A stretch of 64,000 nucleotides of DNA. It comes from AWTP1-13 sp963775835 (lineage in GTDB: Bacteria; Pseudomonadota; Alphaproteobacteria; Rhizobiales; Hyphomicrobiaceae). The stretch's first letter is position 1. Every line of letters begins with the position of its first letter. The notes under the pieces were generated by a model. The model saw only the letters and a program-made list of their open reading frames with translations. It did no database searches and was not told the origin of the DNA. The stretch lies in contig CAVZKV010000009.1 in the NCBI GenBank assembly GCA_963775835.1, positions 62,001 to 126,000 of the forward strand. Direction: 5' to 3'. The position numbers and the translations under genes were made by a program. Below are positions 24,846-33,871 of this stretch, piece by piece.

Positions 24846-25730
24846 GTGAACGACAATGCGCGTGGCATTCTTTCGGTCCTAACCGCGTGCACCGCTTTCG
24901 TCATCAACGACGCAATGGTGAAACTCGCTGGCGCCGAATTGCCGTCCGGGGAAATCATTTTCATTCGCGGTGCCCTCGCGACAGTGATGTTGAGCATCGG
25001 CGTGCTATTGCTCGGTGCCAACCGCCCTTTGTCCCTTCTCACTGCGCCAATGATGCTCGTCCGCCTGGGAAGCTCGGCCGTCGCCACCGTGTTCATCGTG
25101 ATCTGTCTGCGCCACCTGCCGTTGGCGACGGTCAACACCGTCTTGCAGGTTACGCCCCTCGCCGTAATGGCCGGCGCCGCGCTCGTCTTTCGCGAACGCG
25201 TTTCGCTTCAGCGCTGGGCGGCGGCGCTCACGGGCTTCCTAGGAGTTGCGCTGATCGTGCGCCCCGACGCGGCAAGCTTCGGGGCTGGCACCTCCTTCGT
25301 GCTGATCGCGTTGCTGTTTACGACCATTCGGGATCTGACCACGCGCGGGCTTGCTGACGACATTCCCTCGATCTTCGTAGCCGCCGCCAGCGCCGCCGCC
25401 ATCAGCGCGGCTGGCTTTGCCGTCGCGCCCTTCGATGACCCCTGGCGCTGGCCATCGGAACGCGCCTGGGTCTGGTTGACGCTGGCCGCCGGCTGCCAGT
25501 TCATCGCCACGACCTTCATGGTCGTCGCCTTGCGCACGGGAGAGGTTTCGGTGGTGGCCCCCTTCCGCTACGTGCCGGTGCCCCTGTCCATTCTCCTGGG
25601 CTGGTGGTGGTGGAACGAGGTGCCGGATAGGATTGCCTGCCTGGGGATCGTCCTCGTGCTCGCGGCGGGCCTTTACGTGCTTAACCGCGAGCGGCTCAGC
25701 TTGACCAGCGCAAAGACCACGTCCGCCTGA
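24846..25730 (+). CDS. EamA/DMT-family membrane transporter
   Basis: About 294 residues with ten hydrophobic segments in two EamA halves: FVINDAMVKLAGAELPSGEIIFIRG starts the first, and the second ends with APFRYVPVPLSILLGWWWWNEVPD. DMT proteins export or exchange small metabolites such as amino acids. The GTG at 24846 (VNDNARGILSVL) fits the family start; an ATG at 24810 is an alternative. It is followed 15 bp later by the aldolase gene, so the two are probably co-transcribed. The substrate is unknown. Confidence 0.88.
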   Translation: MNDNARGILSVLTACTAFVINDAMVKLAGAELPSGEIIFIRGALATVMLSIGVLLLGANRPLSLLTAPMMLVRLGSSAVATVFIVICLRHLPLATVNTVLQVTPLAVMAGAALVFRERVSLQRWAAALTGFLGVALIVRPDAASFGAGTSFVLIALLFTTIRDLTTRGLADDIPSIFVAAASAAAISAAGFAVAPFDDPWRWPSERAWVWLTLAAGCQFIATTFMVVALRTGEVSVVAPFRYVPVPLSILLGWWWWNEVPDRIACLGIVLVLAAGLYVLNRERLSLTSAKTTSA

Positions 25731-25745
25731 TAGGAGCCCCGCCGA

Positions 25746-26513
25746 ATGAAGCCGAACAACATGAAGGAGAAGATGCTGCGTGGGGAGCCGGCGTTCGGCT
25801 GTTCGGTCATGTTTCCCTCCGCGCAGATCGTCGAGATGTTGGGTTACGCCGGGTTCGATTGGGTGCTGATCGACTGTGAGCATGGCAGCATCGGCCCGGC
25901 GGACGTGGAGGTGATGGCGATGGCGTGCGATGCCGTCGGCATAACCTCCATCGCCCGGCCCAAGACCAACGCCGCAAGCGACATACAGGCCGTCATGGAC
26001 CGCGGGGTGATGGGTGTGCAGGTGCCGCATATCAATACCGGCGAGGAGGCGCGCCGTGCCGTGGCTGCGGTCAAGTTCGGACCGGGAGCGCAACGCGGAC
26101 TGGCGGTCGGGACCCGCCCCGACCGTTGGGGCCTTGGCGGCCGCCTGCCGGACTTTGCCCAAGCCGCCAATGCCCAGTCGCTCGTTTGCGTGCAGCTGGA
26201 GCACGAGCTTGCCCTCAGCAATATCGCCGACCTGCTCGCCGTCGAGGGCATCGACGTTTTTTTCATCGGCCCGTCGGATTTGTCCCAATCGATGGGTTTT
26301 GCCGGCAATCCCAAGGCACCGCCGGTGGCGCGCGCTATCGAGGGGGCGCTCGCAAAGATCGTGGCGGCCGGCTGCATCGCCGGCATGCCCGCCACCGTCG
26401 AGACACTGGCCCAGGTCAAGGCCGGGGGCTGCAGATACATCTATACCCACCTGCCGCGCCTCATTGGCGCGGCCGCCGGCGCCTTCCTGAGCCAAGGGAG
26501 GGAGGGATGCTGA
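25746..26513 (+). CDS. HpcH/HpaI-family class II aldolase
   Basis: A 255-residue TIM-barrel aldolase. The metal/active-site region is VLIDCEHGSIGP, then MDRGVMGVQVPHI and VFFIGPSDLSQSMG, all typical of HpaI/GarL-type pyruvate aldolases. It cleaves 4-hydroxy-2-oxo acids (or 2-keto-3-deoxy sugar acids) to pyruvate and an aldehyde with a divalent metal. It ends 61 bp before the -35 element of the GntR/sugar-ABC unit, so it may belong to the same sugar-acid catabolic set. Length and motifs are normal. Confidence 0.88.
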   Translation: MKPNNMKEKMLRGEPAFGCSVMFPSAQIVEMLGYAGFDWVLIDCEHGSIGPADVEVMAMACDAVGITSIARPKTNAASDIQAVMDRGVMGVQVPHINTGEEARRAVAAVKFGPGAQRGLAVGTRPDRWGLGGRLPDFAQAANAQSLVCVQLEHELALSNIADLLAVEGIDVFFIGPSDLSQSMGFAGNPKAPPVARAIEGALAKIVAAGCIAGMPATVETLAQVKAGGCRYIYTHLPRLIGAAAGAFLSQGREGC

Positions 26514-26574
26514 ACAGACCGACCGCGCGCCTCAGACTTTGGGATGAGATGAGCGGCGCGGGGGAGGCGTGCAC

Positions 26575-26614
26575 TTGACAGGGGGCCCGGCTGACTTGTC
26601 AAATGGTCTGACCA
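26575..26614 (+). promoter_or_regulatory. Promoter with overlapping FadR-type operator
   Basis: TTGACA (26575-26580), an 18-nt spacer and TCAAAT (26599-26604) make a plausible sigma-70 promoter. The perfect palindrome tggtctgacca (26604-26614) overlaps the -10 end and matches the T-GGT-N-ACC-A form of FadR-subfamily operators. It lies about 60 bp before the GntR regulator, so autoregulation is likely. Confidence 0.6.
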
Positions 26615-26674
26615 ACTGACCGCAGAGTCGGACGACGACAATCCCAAAGCTCAGGAAACGCACCGAGGTATGGC

Positions 26675-27425
26675 TTGCCCCTCGAGGCCATAGAACCCCG
26701 CCGCCTCTATCGCCAGATCGCCGATCAGCTCCGTCATCTGATCGACCAAGGCGAATACGCTGTTGGCAGTCGATTGCCGGCCGAGCGCGTGCTGGCCGAT
26801 CGTTTGGGCGTTTCCCGCCCGACCGTGCGCGAGGCGCTGATTGCCTTGGAGGTCGAGGGCCAACTGCAAAATCAGGGTTGGATCCGGGATCTATGTGGTC
26901 GAGCAGCAGCCGGCGGCTGTGGTGCCCGGCGGTGCCGCGATCGAAGGACCCCTGGAGCTGTTGCGGGCGCGGGCTTTCGTCGAGAGCGCCGTGGCCGAGG
27001 AGGCGGCTGTCAGGGCCCGATCCGAGGACATCGAGCGGCTCGATGAAATCTTGCTTGAGGTCGAGCATCAGCACTCCGGCGACGGGCTGATCGCGCTCGA
27101 TCGGCGCTTTCATACGGCAATCGCGGCCATTCTCGACAACGCCGTGTTGGTTCGCTTCGTTGGGCAGCTGTTCGATCTGCGGATCAATCCCTATTTCGAA
27201 CAGCTTGCGCGCCACATCGAGAATGCGTCGACCTGGAAGGAGACGCATCTCGAGCACATCGTGATTCGCGATGCCATCGCAGCGCGTGATCCTTTGGCGG
27301 CGCGCAGGGCAATGCGCAATCACCTACAGCAGGCGCATGGCCGTTTCTCGCGCGATTTCGGTGAACCGCCGCTAGCCGCAGCCGAAACCGATTTCCGGCC
27401 CGTGCGTGCACGGGTCGTAGCCTGA
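26675..27425 (+). pseudogene. GntR/FadR-family transcriptional regulator, frameshifted
   Basis: The N-terminal winged HTH (YRQIADQLRHLIDQGEYAVG, RLPAERVLADRLGVSRPTVREALIALEVEG) is in one frame; the wing end (IRVGSGIYVVEQQ) and the FCD effector domain (LELLRARAFVESAVAEEAA...) are in the next. The shift lies in the A4 run 26868-26871: reading CAAATC instead of CAAAATC restores a ~249-residue FadR protein. The start is a TTG at 26675 with GAGG 7 nt upstream; the ATG at 26670 hits a stop. As read, the repressor would lose its ligand-binding domain. It could be a real mutation, a sequencing error or slippage on the A run. Confidence 0.85.
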
Positions 27426-27546
27426 ATGTGGAGGGTGCCGCTTAACTTTGTCTCCGTCGCAATGAGCGGACTAAAAGACTACTCGAGGCGCATCAGAAGA
27501 CCGGCGCCCGCGTCCTTGAACCTGAGTTCACATGGAGGAATGCGAA

Positions 27547-28887
27547 ATGAGAGACAGGAAACTTAGCCGCCGCCGCTTCCTGGCGACGACCGCGGCGACG
27601 TCGGCGACGATGATCGCCGCGCCGTTCGTGCGTACCGCCGGGGCGGCCGGCAAGCTTTCGCTCGGCTTCTGGGACCACTGGGTACCCGGTGCCAACGATG
27701 CCACCAAGAGCCTGGTTGAGGCCTGGGCCGAGAAGGAAAAGGTCGAAGTCCAGATCGATTTCATTACTTCCCAAAATAACAAGCTGCTGCTCACCACCGC
27801 CGCGGAGGCCCAGGCAAGATCCGGCCATGACATTCTTGCGATGAATACCTGGCTGCCCGCCGAGCACGCCAAACTGCTCGAGCCCGTCGACGATCTGATG
27901 GGCGATCTCATCAAGCAGAACGGTGCGGTCAACGGCGCCGTCGAATACCTAGGCAAGATTGCAGGTAAATGGGCGGCGGTGCCCGCCACCGTTGGCAGCC
28001 AGATGAAGGGGCCGGTGTCGCGCATCGATCTCATGAAGCAACACGCGGGGATCGACATTCAGGCCATGTACCCCGCCGGCAGCCCGCCCAAGGCGGATGC
28101 TTGGACGCTCGAGGCCTTTCTGAAGGCCGCCGAAGCCTGCCAAAAGGCCGGATTTCCGTTCGGCATCGGCCTCGGCACCACCTCCGATTCGGTTGACACC
28201 GCAGGCGCGATCTTCAATTCGTTCGGCGCCGTGCTGGTCGACGAGAAGGAAAAGATCCTGGTCAAAACCGATCCCGTGCGCCAGGCTCTCGAGTATTGCG
28301 TCAAGCTTGCAAAGTTTTATCCGCAGGATGCGCCGGCCTGGGACGATGCCTCCAATAACAAATGGCTGGTGTCCGGCAGGGGCGCCCTGATCATGAACCC
28401 GCCGAGCGCCTGGGCGGTCGCCGTGCGCGATGCGCCGCAAGTGGCCGAGCAATGCTGGCATCATGGCATGCCGGCCGGGCCAAAGGGCCGCTTTGGACCT
28501 TTCCTGCCCTTTTTCTGGGGAACCTGGGCGTTCGGCAAGAACAAGTCCGCGGCGGCGGCCCTGCTGCGGCACCTGTCGTCGCCGGACTCGGCGCAGAAGA
28601 TGGTTGAGGCCAGCAAGGGCTACGACATCCCGGCATTTGCCAACCTGACGACCTTCAAGACCTGGGGTGAGCAAGGCCCGCCGAAGGGCACGCTCTATCA
28701 CTACCCCAATCCGCACAACCATCAGATTCTATCGATCGCGGCCGCGCCGACCCCGCACAAGATCGCGGTGCAGATCTTTGCGCAGGGTGTGATGACCAAG
28801 ATGATCGTGCGCCACATGCAGGGCGAGACGATGGAGAAGACCTTGGCCTGGACCGAAAGTGAGGTCGAGGGCTTCATGCGTGCATAG
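27547..28887 (+). CDS. ABC sugar-binding protein 1 (CUT1, Tat-exported)
   Basis: A 446-residue extracellular solute-binding protein (family 1). It starts with a twin-arginine signal (SRRRFLATTAA), so it is exported folded. The mature part, SLGFWDHWVPGANDATKSLV and later WLVSGRGALIMNPPSAWAV, is typical of CUT1 oligosaccharide/polyol-binding proteins. The ATG at 27547 has GGAGG 8 nt upstream. A close paralogue follows 96 bp later. An imperfect hairpin (28914-28959) lies between them. Permeases and ATPase are downstream, so this is the first transport gene of the operon. Confidence 0.92.
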   Translation: MRDRKLSRRRFLATTAATSATMIAAPFVRTAGAAGKLSLGFWDHWVPGANDATKSLVEAWAEKEKVEVQIDFITSQNNKLLLTTAAEAQARSGHDILAMNTWLPAEHAKLLEPVDDLMGDLIKQNGAVNGAVEYLGKIAGKWAAVPATVGSQMKGPVSRIDLMKQHAGIDIQAMYPAGSPPKADAWTLEAFLKAAEACQKAGFPFGIGLGTTSDSVDTAGAIFNSFGAVLVDEKEKILVKTDPVRQALEYCVKLAKFYPQDAPAWDDASNNKWLVSGRGALIMNPPSAWAVAVRDAPQVAEQCWHHGMPAGPKGRFGPFLPFFWGTWAFGKNKSAAAALLRHLSSPDSAQKMVEASKGYDIPAFANLTTFKTWGEQGPPKGTLYHYPNPHNHQILSIAAAPTPHKIAVQIFAQGVMTKMIVRHMQGETMEKTLAWTESEVEGFMRA

Positions 28888-28983
28888 CGTTCAGTCTACT
28901 ATCCGTTTAACGGCACAGGGGGCCGCGGGTGCGCACCACATCCGCGACCGCCCCGTGTGCAAAAGCAAAGGAGGAATCCTGAG

Positions 28984-30327
28984 GTGCCGAGCCGCAACAA
29001 ATTATCCCGTCGCACGTTTATCGGCACGACGGCTGCCGTGTCGGCCACGATGGTGGCGGCGCCCTTCGTGCGTACGGCTGGGGCCGCCGGTAAGCTGGCG
29101 ATCGGCTTCTGGGATCACTGGGTGCCAGGCGCCAACAACGCGACCAAGACATTGGTGGAAGAGTGGGCCGCCAAAGAGAAGGTGGACGTCCAGATGGACT
29201 TCATACCTTCGCAGGGCAACAAGCTTCTCCTCACCATTTCGGCGGAGGCACAAGCCAAGGCAGGCCACGACATCATCGCCATGTCGACCTGGCTGCCCGC
29301 GGAGCATGCCCGCAATCTCGAGCCGGTCGACGATGTTATGACGGAGCTCATTAAGCAAAACGGCAACGTCAACGCCACCGTCGAGTACCTCGGCAAGATC
29401 AAGGGCAGCTGGGTCGCCGTGCCGGCGACGGTTGGCAGCCAAATCAAGGGGCCGTGCTCGCGGATCGACCTCATGAAGCAGCACGCGGGCATCGACGTGC
29501 AGGCCATGTATCCTGCCGGTGCCCCGGCCAACGCCGATGGCTGGACCCTTGATGCGTTCCTCAAGGCGGCGGAAGCCTGCCACAAGGCCGGCTACCCCTT
29601 CGGCATCGGACTTGGGACGACGGCGGACAACGTTGACACCGCGGGATCGATTTTCCACTCCTACGGCGCCGTGCTCGTCGATGCCAACGAGAAGATCCTG
29701 GTCAAGTCGGATCCCGTTCGCCAGGCGCTCGACTACTACAAGCGGCTGATGCAATTCCTGCCGCCCGATGTCCCGGCCTGGGACAACTCTTCCAACAACA
29801 AGTGGCTGGTCGCCGGCAAGGGTGCCCTGATCATGAACCCGCCCAGTGCCTGGGCGGTGGCCAAGCGTGATGCCCCCCAGGTGGCGGAGCAATTGTGGAC
29901 GCACGGCATGCCGGCCGGACCGAAAGGACGGTTTGCACCTTTCGTGAACTACTTCTGGTCGACCTGGAGCTTCGGCAAGAACAAGTCGGCGGCCAAGAGC
30001 CTTCTTGCGCACCTTTCAACGCGCGTGGCGGCCGAGAAGATGGTGGCGGCAAGCGGCGGCTACGACATTCCCTCCTTCGAGAAGTTCCAGGATTTCAAGA
30101 CCTGGGAGGAGGAGGGGCCGCCGAAGGGGACGCTCTACCACTATCCCAATCGCCACGGCCACCAGATCCTGTCGGTTGCGGCAGCCCCCGCGCCCCACAA
30201 GATCGCCGTGCAAATCTATGTGCAGGGGCTGATGACCAAGATGGCCGTCCGTCACTTCCAGGGCGAGGCCATGGAAAAGACGCTGGCCTGGGCCGAAGGC
30301 GAGCTGGAAGGCTTTATGCGGTCCTAA
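28984..30327 (+). CDS. ABC sugar-binding protein 2 (CUT1, Tat-exported), paralogue of the previous gene
   Basis: A 447-residue protein collinear with the preceding binding protein over its whole length, with many identical blocks (APFVRTAGAAGKL, GFWDHWVPGAN, AGKGALIMNPPSAWAV). It also begins with a Tat motif (SRRTFIG). A GTG start at 28984 with AAGGAGG 9 nt upstream is preferred to an upstream GTG at 28957. Two binding proteins feeding one permease would widen the substrate range or split it by affinity. A 12-bp hairpin follows the stop. Confidence 0.92.
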   Translation: MPSRNKLSRRTFIGTTAAVSATMVAAPFVRTAGAAGKLAIGFWDHWVPGANNATKTLVEEWAAKEKVDVQMDFIPSQGNKLLLTISAEAQAKAGHDIIAMSTWLPAEHARNLEPVDDVMTELIKQNGNVNATVEYLGKIKGSWVAVPATVGSQIKGPCSRIDLMKQHAGIDVQAMYPAGAPANADGWTLDAFLKAAEACHKAGYPFGIGLGTTADNVDTAGSIFHSYGAVLVDANEKILVKSDPVRQALDYYKRLMQFLPPDVPAWDNSSNNKWLVAGKGALIMNPPSAWAVAKRDAPQVAEQLWTHGMPAGPKGRFAPFVNYFWSTWSFGKNKSAAKSLLAHLSTRVAAEKMVAASGGYDIPSFEKFQDFKTWEEEGPPKGTLYHYPNRHGHQILSVAAAPAPHKIAVQIYVQGLMTKMAVRHFQGEAMEKTLAWAEGELEGFMRS

Positions 30328-30334
30328 CCGAACG

Positions 30335-30363
30335 GCATTTCCTCCCGTCAAGGGAGGGAATGC
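30335..30363 (+). terminator. Hairpin between second binding protein and permease genes
   Basis: Arms 30335-30346 and 30352-30363 pair over 12 bp with one G-U and a 5-nt loop, just after the stop at 30327. No T tract follows. Probably an attenuator or mRNA 3'-end protector that raises binding-protein levels over permease, as with malE-malF. Confidence 0.65.
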
Positions 30364-30404
30364 GACCCGACGGTGCCGGATCTTGAAGGATTGAGAGGCT
30401 GACA

Positions 30405-31337
30405 ATGGTCGACGCAGCAATTTCTGCTCCCCACGAGGTCGCCGCTACGCGCTCGCGATCGGGCTTGCGTAAAGCCATGCAACGCAAATCGACGGTGGCC
30501 TTTTTCATGGCGCTGCCGCTGATCTTGCTGATCGCGTTGCTGGTCATTTACCCGGCCTTCTACTCGCTGCATCTGGCGACGCTCAACAAGTCGATGGAGC
30601 GCTTTGTCGGCCTCAGTAATTTCACCTTCCTGTTCAACCGCCAGACCTTCTGGCTGGTCGTTAAGCAATCATGCATCTTCGCCATCACCGCTGTGGTGTT
30701 CAAAGCCCTGATCGGCTTCATCGTGGCCCACTTTGTGCACAACATTCCCGCCAAGGGGCAGCGCAAGTGGCGCGGCATGCTGCTGGTGCCCTGGGTCATT
30801 CCACCGGCCATGAGCACGCTCGCCTGGCTGTGGCTGTTCGATCCCTCCTACAGCGCCTTCAACTGGGTGCTGGCGATCTTCGGCATCGACCCCGTGCCGT
30901 GGACCGGCGATGCCTATTGGGCGCGCTTCTCGGTTATCCTGGTCAACATCTGGATTGGTGCGCCGTTCTTCATGATCATGTACCTGGCGGCGCTAAAGTC
31001 GGTGCCGGAACAGCTTTACGAGGCCGCCGAGATTGACGGCGCAAATTGGTGGCAGCGCATGTGGTATGTGACGCTGCCGATGATGCGCAACATCATTGCC
31101 ATCACGGCGCTGTTCTCGTTGATCGTGACGTTCGCCAACTTCGACATCGTTCGCATCCTGACGGCGGGCGGACCAATCGATATGACGCACGTGTTTGCGA
31201 CCTGGTCGTTTCGCGTGGGCATCGAAGGGGGAGACATCCCCTTGGGCGCCAGCGTGTCGTTGTTCATGGTCCCAATTCTGGCAATTGCCGCCGTCTTTAT
31301 CCTGCGTGACATTACCAAGCGGGGGAGTGAGGTCTAA
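30405..31337 (+). CDS. ABC sugar permease, MalF/UgpA-type
   Basis: A 310-residue inner-membrane protein with six hydrophobic segments. The EAA loop that contacts the ATPase is EAAEIDGANWWQRMWYVTLP. The start is MVDAAISAPHE, with a ~35-residue cytoplasmic N-terminus before the first segment (FFMALPLILLIALLVIYPAF). It pairs with the next gene as the transmembrane core of the CUT1 importer; their reading frames overlap by one base (TAATG), indicating translational coupling. Confidence 0.93.
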   Translation: MVDAAISAPHEVAATRSRSGLRKAMQRKSTVAFFMALPLILLIALLVIYPAFYSLHLATLNKSMERFVGLSNFTFLFNRQTFWLVVKQSCIFAITAVVFKALIGFIVAHFVHNIPAKGQRKWRGMLLVPWVIPPAMSTLAWLWLFDPSYSAFNWVLAIFGIDPVPWTGDAYWARFSVILVNIWIGAPFFMIMYLAALKSVPEQLYEAAEIDGANWWQRMWYVTLPMMRNIIAITALFSLIVTFANFDIVRILTAGGPIDMTHVFATWSFRVGIEGGDIPLGASVSLFMVPILAIAAVFILRDITKRGSEV

Positions 31338-32254
31338 TGGCCAACGTTGCGATACCGGCCGCGGCGGTGAATGCCGGCAGAAGGCCGCGATACGGCAGCA
31401 TGAGCCGGGATCGCCGATGGGCGCTGCGCTGGTCGTATTTTTTCCTGGTCCTGTTCGCGATCTTCTTCCTGCTGCCGCCGATCTACATGTTGATCACCTC
31501 GCTGAAGACCAGCGCGGAGATCTCCGCAGCCACCAATCCCTGGTGGGTCTACCATCCGACGCTTGAGAACTACCGAGAACTTATGACGTCGAACCAATAT
31601 CTCGTTTTCTTCCGCAACTCGGCGATCGTGTCGGTTTTTGTGGTTACGATCACCATGCTAATCAGCGTGCCAGCCGCCTTCGCGCTTGCACGCATGAAGT
31701 TTTGGGGCTCGGCGACCTTGGCCACCGGCGTCTTTCTGACCTACCTGATCCCCGAGACGCTGCTGTTCCTGCCGCTGTTCAAGATGTTTGCGGTGTTCAA
31801 TGAATGGACCGGCATTCAGCTCATCAACCGCTGGTGGGTGCTGTTGATCGTCTATCCGACGCTTACGGTGCCGTTCGCGACCTGGATCATGATCGGCTAT
31901 TTCGCCTCCATTCCCAAAGAACTCGACGAGGCGGCGCTGATCGATGGAGCGACTTGGATGCAGACGCTGACCAAGATCTTCATCCCGGTGGCGCTGCCCG
32001 GCTTGATCGCCGCAACGATCTTTGCCTTTACGGTAAGCTGGGCGCAATTCCTCTATCCGCTGGCGTTTACCACTTCAACCGACCAGCTGGTCTTGCCGGT
32101 CGGTATCATCACAACGCTCATTAAGGGCGATGTTTTCAATTGGGGGCAAATCATGACCGGCGCGCTGCTCGGTGCGGCACCGCCACTGATCATCTACGCC
32201 TTCCTGATGGACTATTACATCTCTGGGCTCACTGCCGGTGCGACGAAGGGCTAG
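31337..32254 (+). CDS. ABC sugar permease, MalG/UgpE-type
   Basis: A 305-residue inner-membrane protein with six hydrophobic segments and the EAA loop DEAALIDGATWMQTLTKIFI. It forms the heterodimeric channel with the preceding permease. Its ATG shares a base with the upstream stop. It is followed 5 bp later by the ATPase gene. The length is slightly above the usual ~280 because of a ~30-residue basic N-terminal tail (RRPRYGSMSRDRRWALR). Confidence 0.93.
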   Translation: MANVAIPAAAVNAGRRPRYGSMSRDRRWALRWSYFFLVLFAIFFLLPPIYMLITSLKTSAEISAATNPWWVYHPTLENYRELMTSNQYLVFFRNSAIVSVFVVTITMLISVPAAFALARMKFWGSATLATGVFLTYLIPETLLFLPLFKMFAVFNEWTGIQLINRWWVLLIVYPTLTVPFATWIMIGYFASIPKELDEAALIDGATWMQTLTKIFIPVALPGLIAATIFAFTVSWAQFLYPLAFTTSTDQLVLPVGIITTLIKGDVFNWGQIMTGALLGAAPPLIIYAFLMDYYISGLTAGATKG

Positions 32255-32259
32255 GAAAC

Positions 32260-33360
32260 ATGGCGGAAGTCAGATTGCGCAAGATCGTCAAGCGCTACGA
32301 AGAAGTCGAGGCGGTGCGCGGCGTCGATCTCGACATTGCCGATCACGAATTCGTGGTCCTGGTCGGACCATCCGGGTGCGGCAAGTCAACGACGCTGCGC
32401 ATGATCGCAGGACTTGAGGACATCACCGATGGCGACATCATGATCGGTGGCGAAGTCGTCAACGATGTGCCCCCGAAGGACAGGGACATCGCCATGGTGT
32501 TCCAGAACTACGCGCTCTATCCGCACATGACGGTGGAGCAGAATATGTCCTTCGGCTTGCGCCTCAAGCGCTATCCCAAGGCCGAAATCAGGAAGCGGGT
32601 CGAGGAGGCCGCACGCATCCTCGATATCAAGGACCTGCTTAACCGCAAACCCAAGCAACTCTCCGGCGGGCAGCGCCAACGTGTCGCCATGGGTCGCGCC
32701 ATTGTCCGCAATCCGAAGGTATTTCTGTTCGACGAACCGCTCTCCAACTTGGATGCCAAATTGCGCGTGCAGATGCGTACCGAGATCAAGAAAGTGCATC
32801 TGCAGGTGCGCACAACGACGGTGTACGTCACGCACGACCAGGTCGAAGCCATGACCTTGGCCGATCGCGTGGTCGTCATGAACAACGGCAATATCGAACA
32901 GGTTGGCACGCCGCACCAGCTCTACCACTCCCCGCAAACGCACTTTGTGGCGGGCTTTATCGGCTCTCCCGCCATGAATTTTATTCCCTGCCAGATGGAA
33001 GAAGCCGGTGCCGGCCTTAGCGTACGCGTCACGGACGGCCTGAGCTTTCCCATACCTCCTGCCCGCGCCGACCATTATCGCCGCCACGTCAAGAATGGCA
33101 AGCTGCTGCTCGGGCTGAGACCCGAGCACATTACCGAAGCGGGACAGCACATCCAGCCGGGCGAGGTGCCGTTCGAGGCCCACTTGGATGTCACCGAACC
33201 GATGGGGATGGAGACATTGGTCTACTTTCCCCTGAACGGAACGCAGGTCTGCGGCCGCGTCAACCCGAATGCCGGGGCCCAGGACGGTGCGCCGCTGCGG
33301 CTTGCGGCCGACCTCAACAACATGCACCTGATCGATGACGCGACCGGGCGGGTGATCTGA
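32260..33360 (+). CDS. ABC sugar transporter ATP-binding protein (MalK/UgpC-type)
   Basis: A 366-residue ATPase: Walker A GPSGCGKSTT, Q-loop VFQNYALYPHMTV, signature LSGGQRQRVAMGRA, Walker B VFLFDEPLSNLDAK and switch His VTHDQVEAMT. The C-terminal ~130 residues form the MalK-type OB/TOBE domain (LLLGLRPEHI, LDVTEPMGMETLVYF), which often carries regulation. The ATG at 32260 follows a GGAAAC stretch; the frame extends upstream into the permease gene and that part is ignored. Last gene of the sugar importer operon, convergent with the PCuAC-like gene. Confidence 0.95.
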   Translation: MAEVRLRKIVKRYEEVEAVRGVDLDIADHEFVVLVGPSGCGKSTTLRMIAGLEDITDGDIMIGGEVVNDVPPKDRDIAMVFQNYALYPHMTVEQNMSFGLRLKRYPKAEIRKRVEEAARILDIKDLLNRKPKQLSGGQRQRVAMGRAIVRNPKVFLFDEPLSNLDAKLRVQMRTEIKKVHLQVRTTTVYVTHDQVEAMTLADRVVVMNNGNIEQVGTPHQLYHSPQTHFVAGFIGSPAMNFIPCQMEEAGAGLSVRVTDGLSFPIPPARADHYRRHVKNGKLLLGLRPEHITEAGQHIQPGEVPFEAHLDVTEPMGMETLVYFPLNGTQVCGRVNPNAGAQDGAPLRLAADLNNMHLIDDATGRVI

Positions 33361-33409
33361 GGCAGGGCACCTGTGGCCATCGCCGCGCCGGCTCGCGCGC
33401 GTCCCTGCG

Positions 33410-33871
33410 TCAGTGCCGGTGCGCTTGCCCGGTGGCACCCGCTTCCACCAGGACTTCGATTTCGATCGTGCCGGACGGCTCGAAGACGAGGGTGATCGGA
33501 AATCGGTCAGCGACCTTGAGCGGCGTCTTGAGACCGCTCAGAAGCAGGCGCGGTCCCAGGGGATTGAGGTCGAGGCTGGTTCCGGGTGCAACCAACAAGA
33601 CCTCGGCTGCCATCGGCAAATTGATGCCGATCTCATTGCGCAGCTCAATCAGCTCCACCCTATCGGCGTATGGCGTCGTCGCCGCCAATAGGCGTTCATC
33701 TTTGTCGCCGCGATTTCTGATCGTCATATAAACGGGGAGGTTGACGGTTCTTGTGTCGGTCACGGCTGGCGCGCGGGCGTTCTCGATGGCAAGGGCGTCC
33801 TTGGCTGCCTGGGCCAGAACCGACGACGCGATTGTGAGCATGAGCACAAGCGCAACTCCGCACTTCAGCAT
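33410..33871 (-). CDS. PCuAC-family periplasmic protein lacking the copper ligands
   Basis: A 153-residue exported protein (signal peptide LVLMLTIASSVLAQA) with the full PCu(A)C beta-sandwich pattern: VYMTIRNRGDKDERLLAATTP, VELIELRNEIG, GLKTPLKVADRFPITLVFEPSG. In copper-binding members the motif is V-E-L-H-x-M...M...G-x-H-L-M-L. Here the H and M positions read I75, L77, R108 and L110, so the known Cu(I) site is gone. The ATG at 33871 with GGAG upstream gives normal length; an ATG at 33955 would add 28 residues without an RBS. A copper-chaperone role is therefore doubtful. Confidence 0.75.
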   Translation of the reverse strand: MLKCGVALVLMLTIASSVLAQAAKDALAIENARAPAVTDTRTVNLPVYMTIRNRGDKDERLLAATTPYADRVELIELRNEIGINLPMAAEVLLVAPGTSLDLNPLGPRLLLSGLKTPLKVADRFPITLVFEPSGTIEIEVLVEAGATGQAHRH

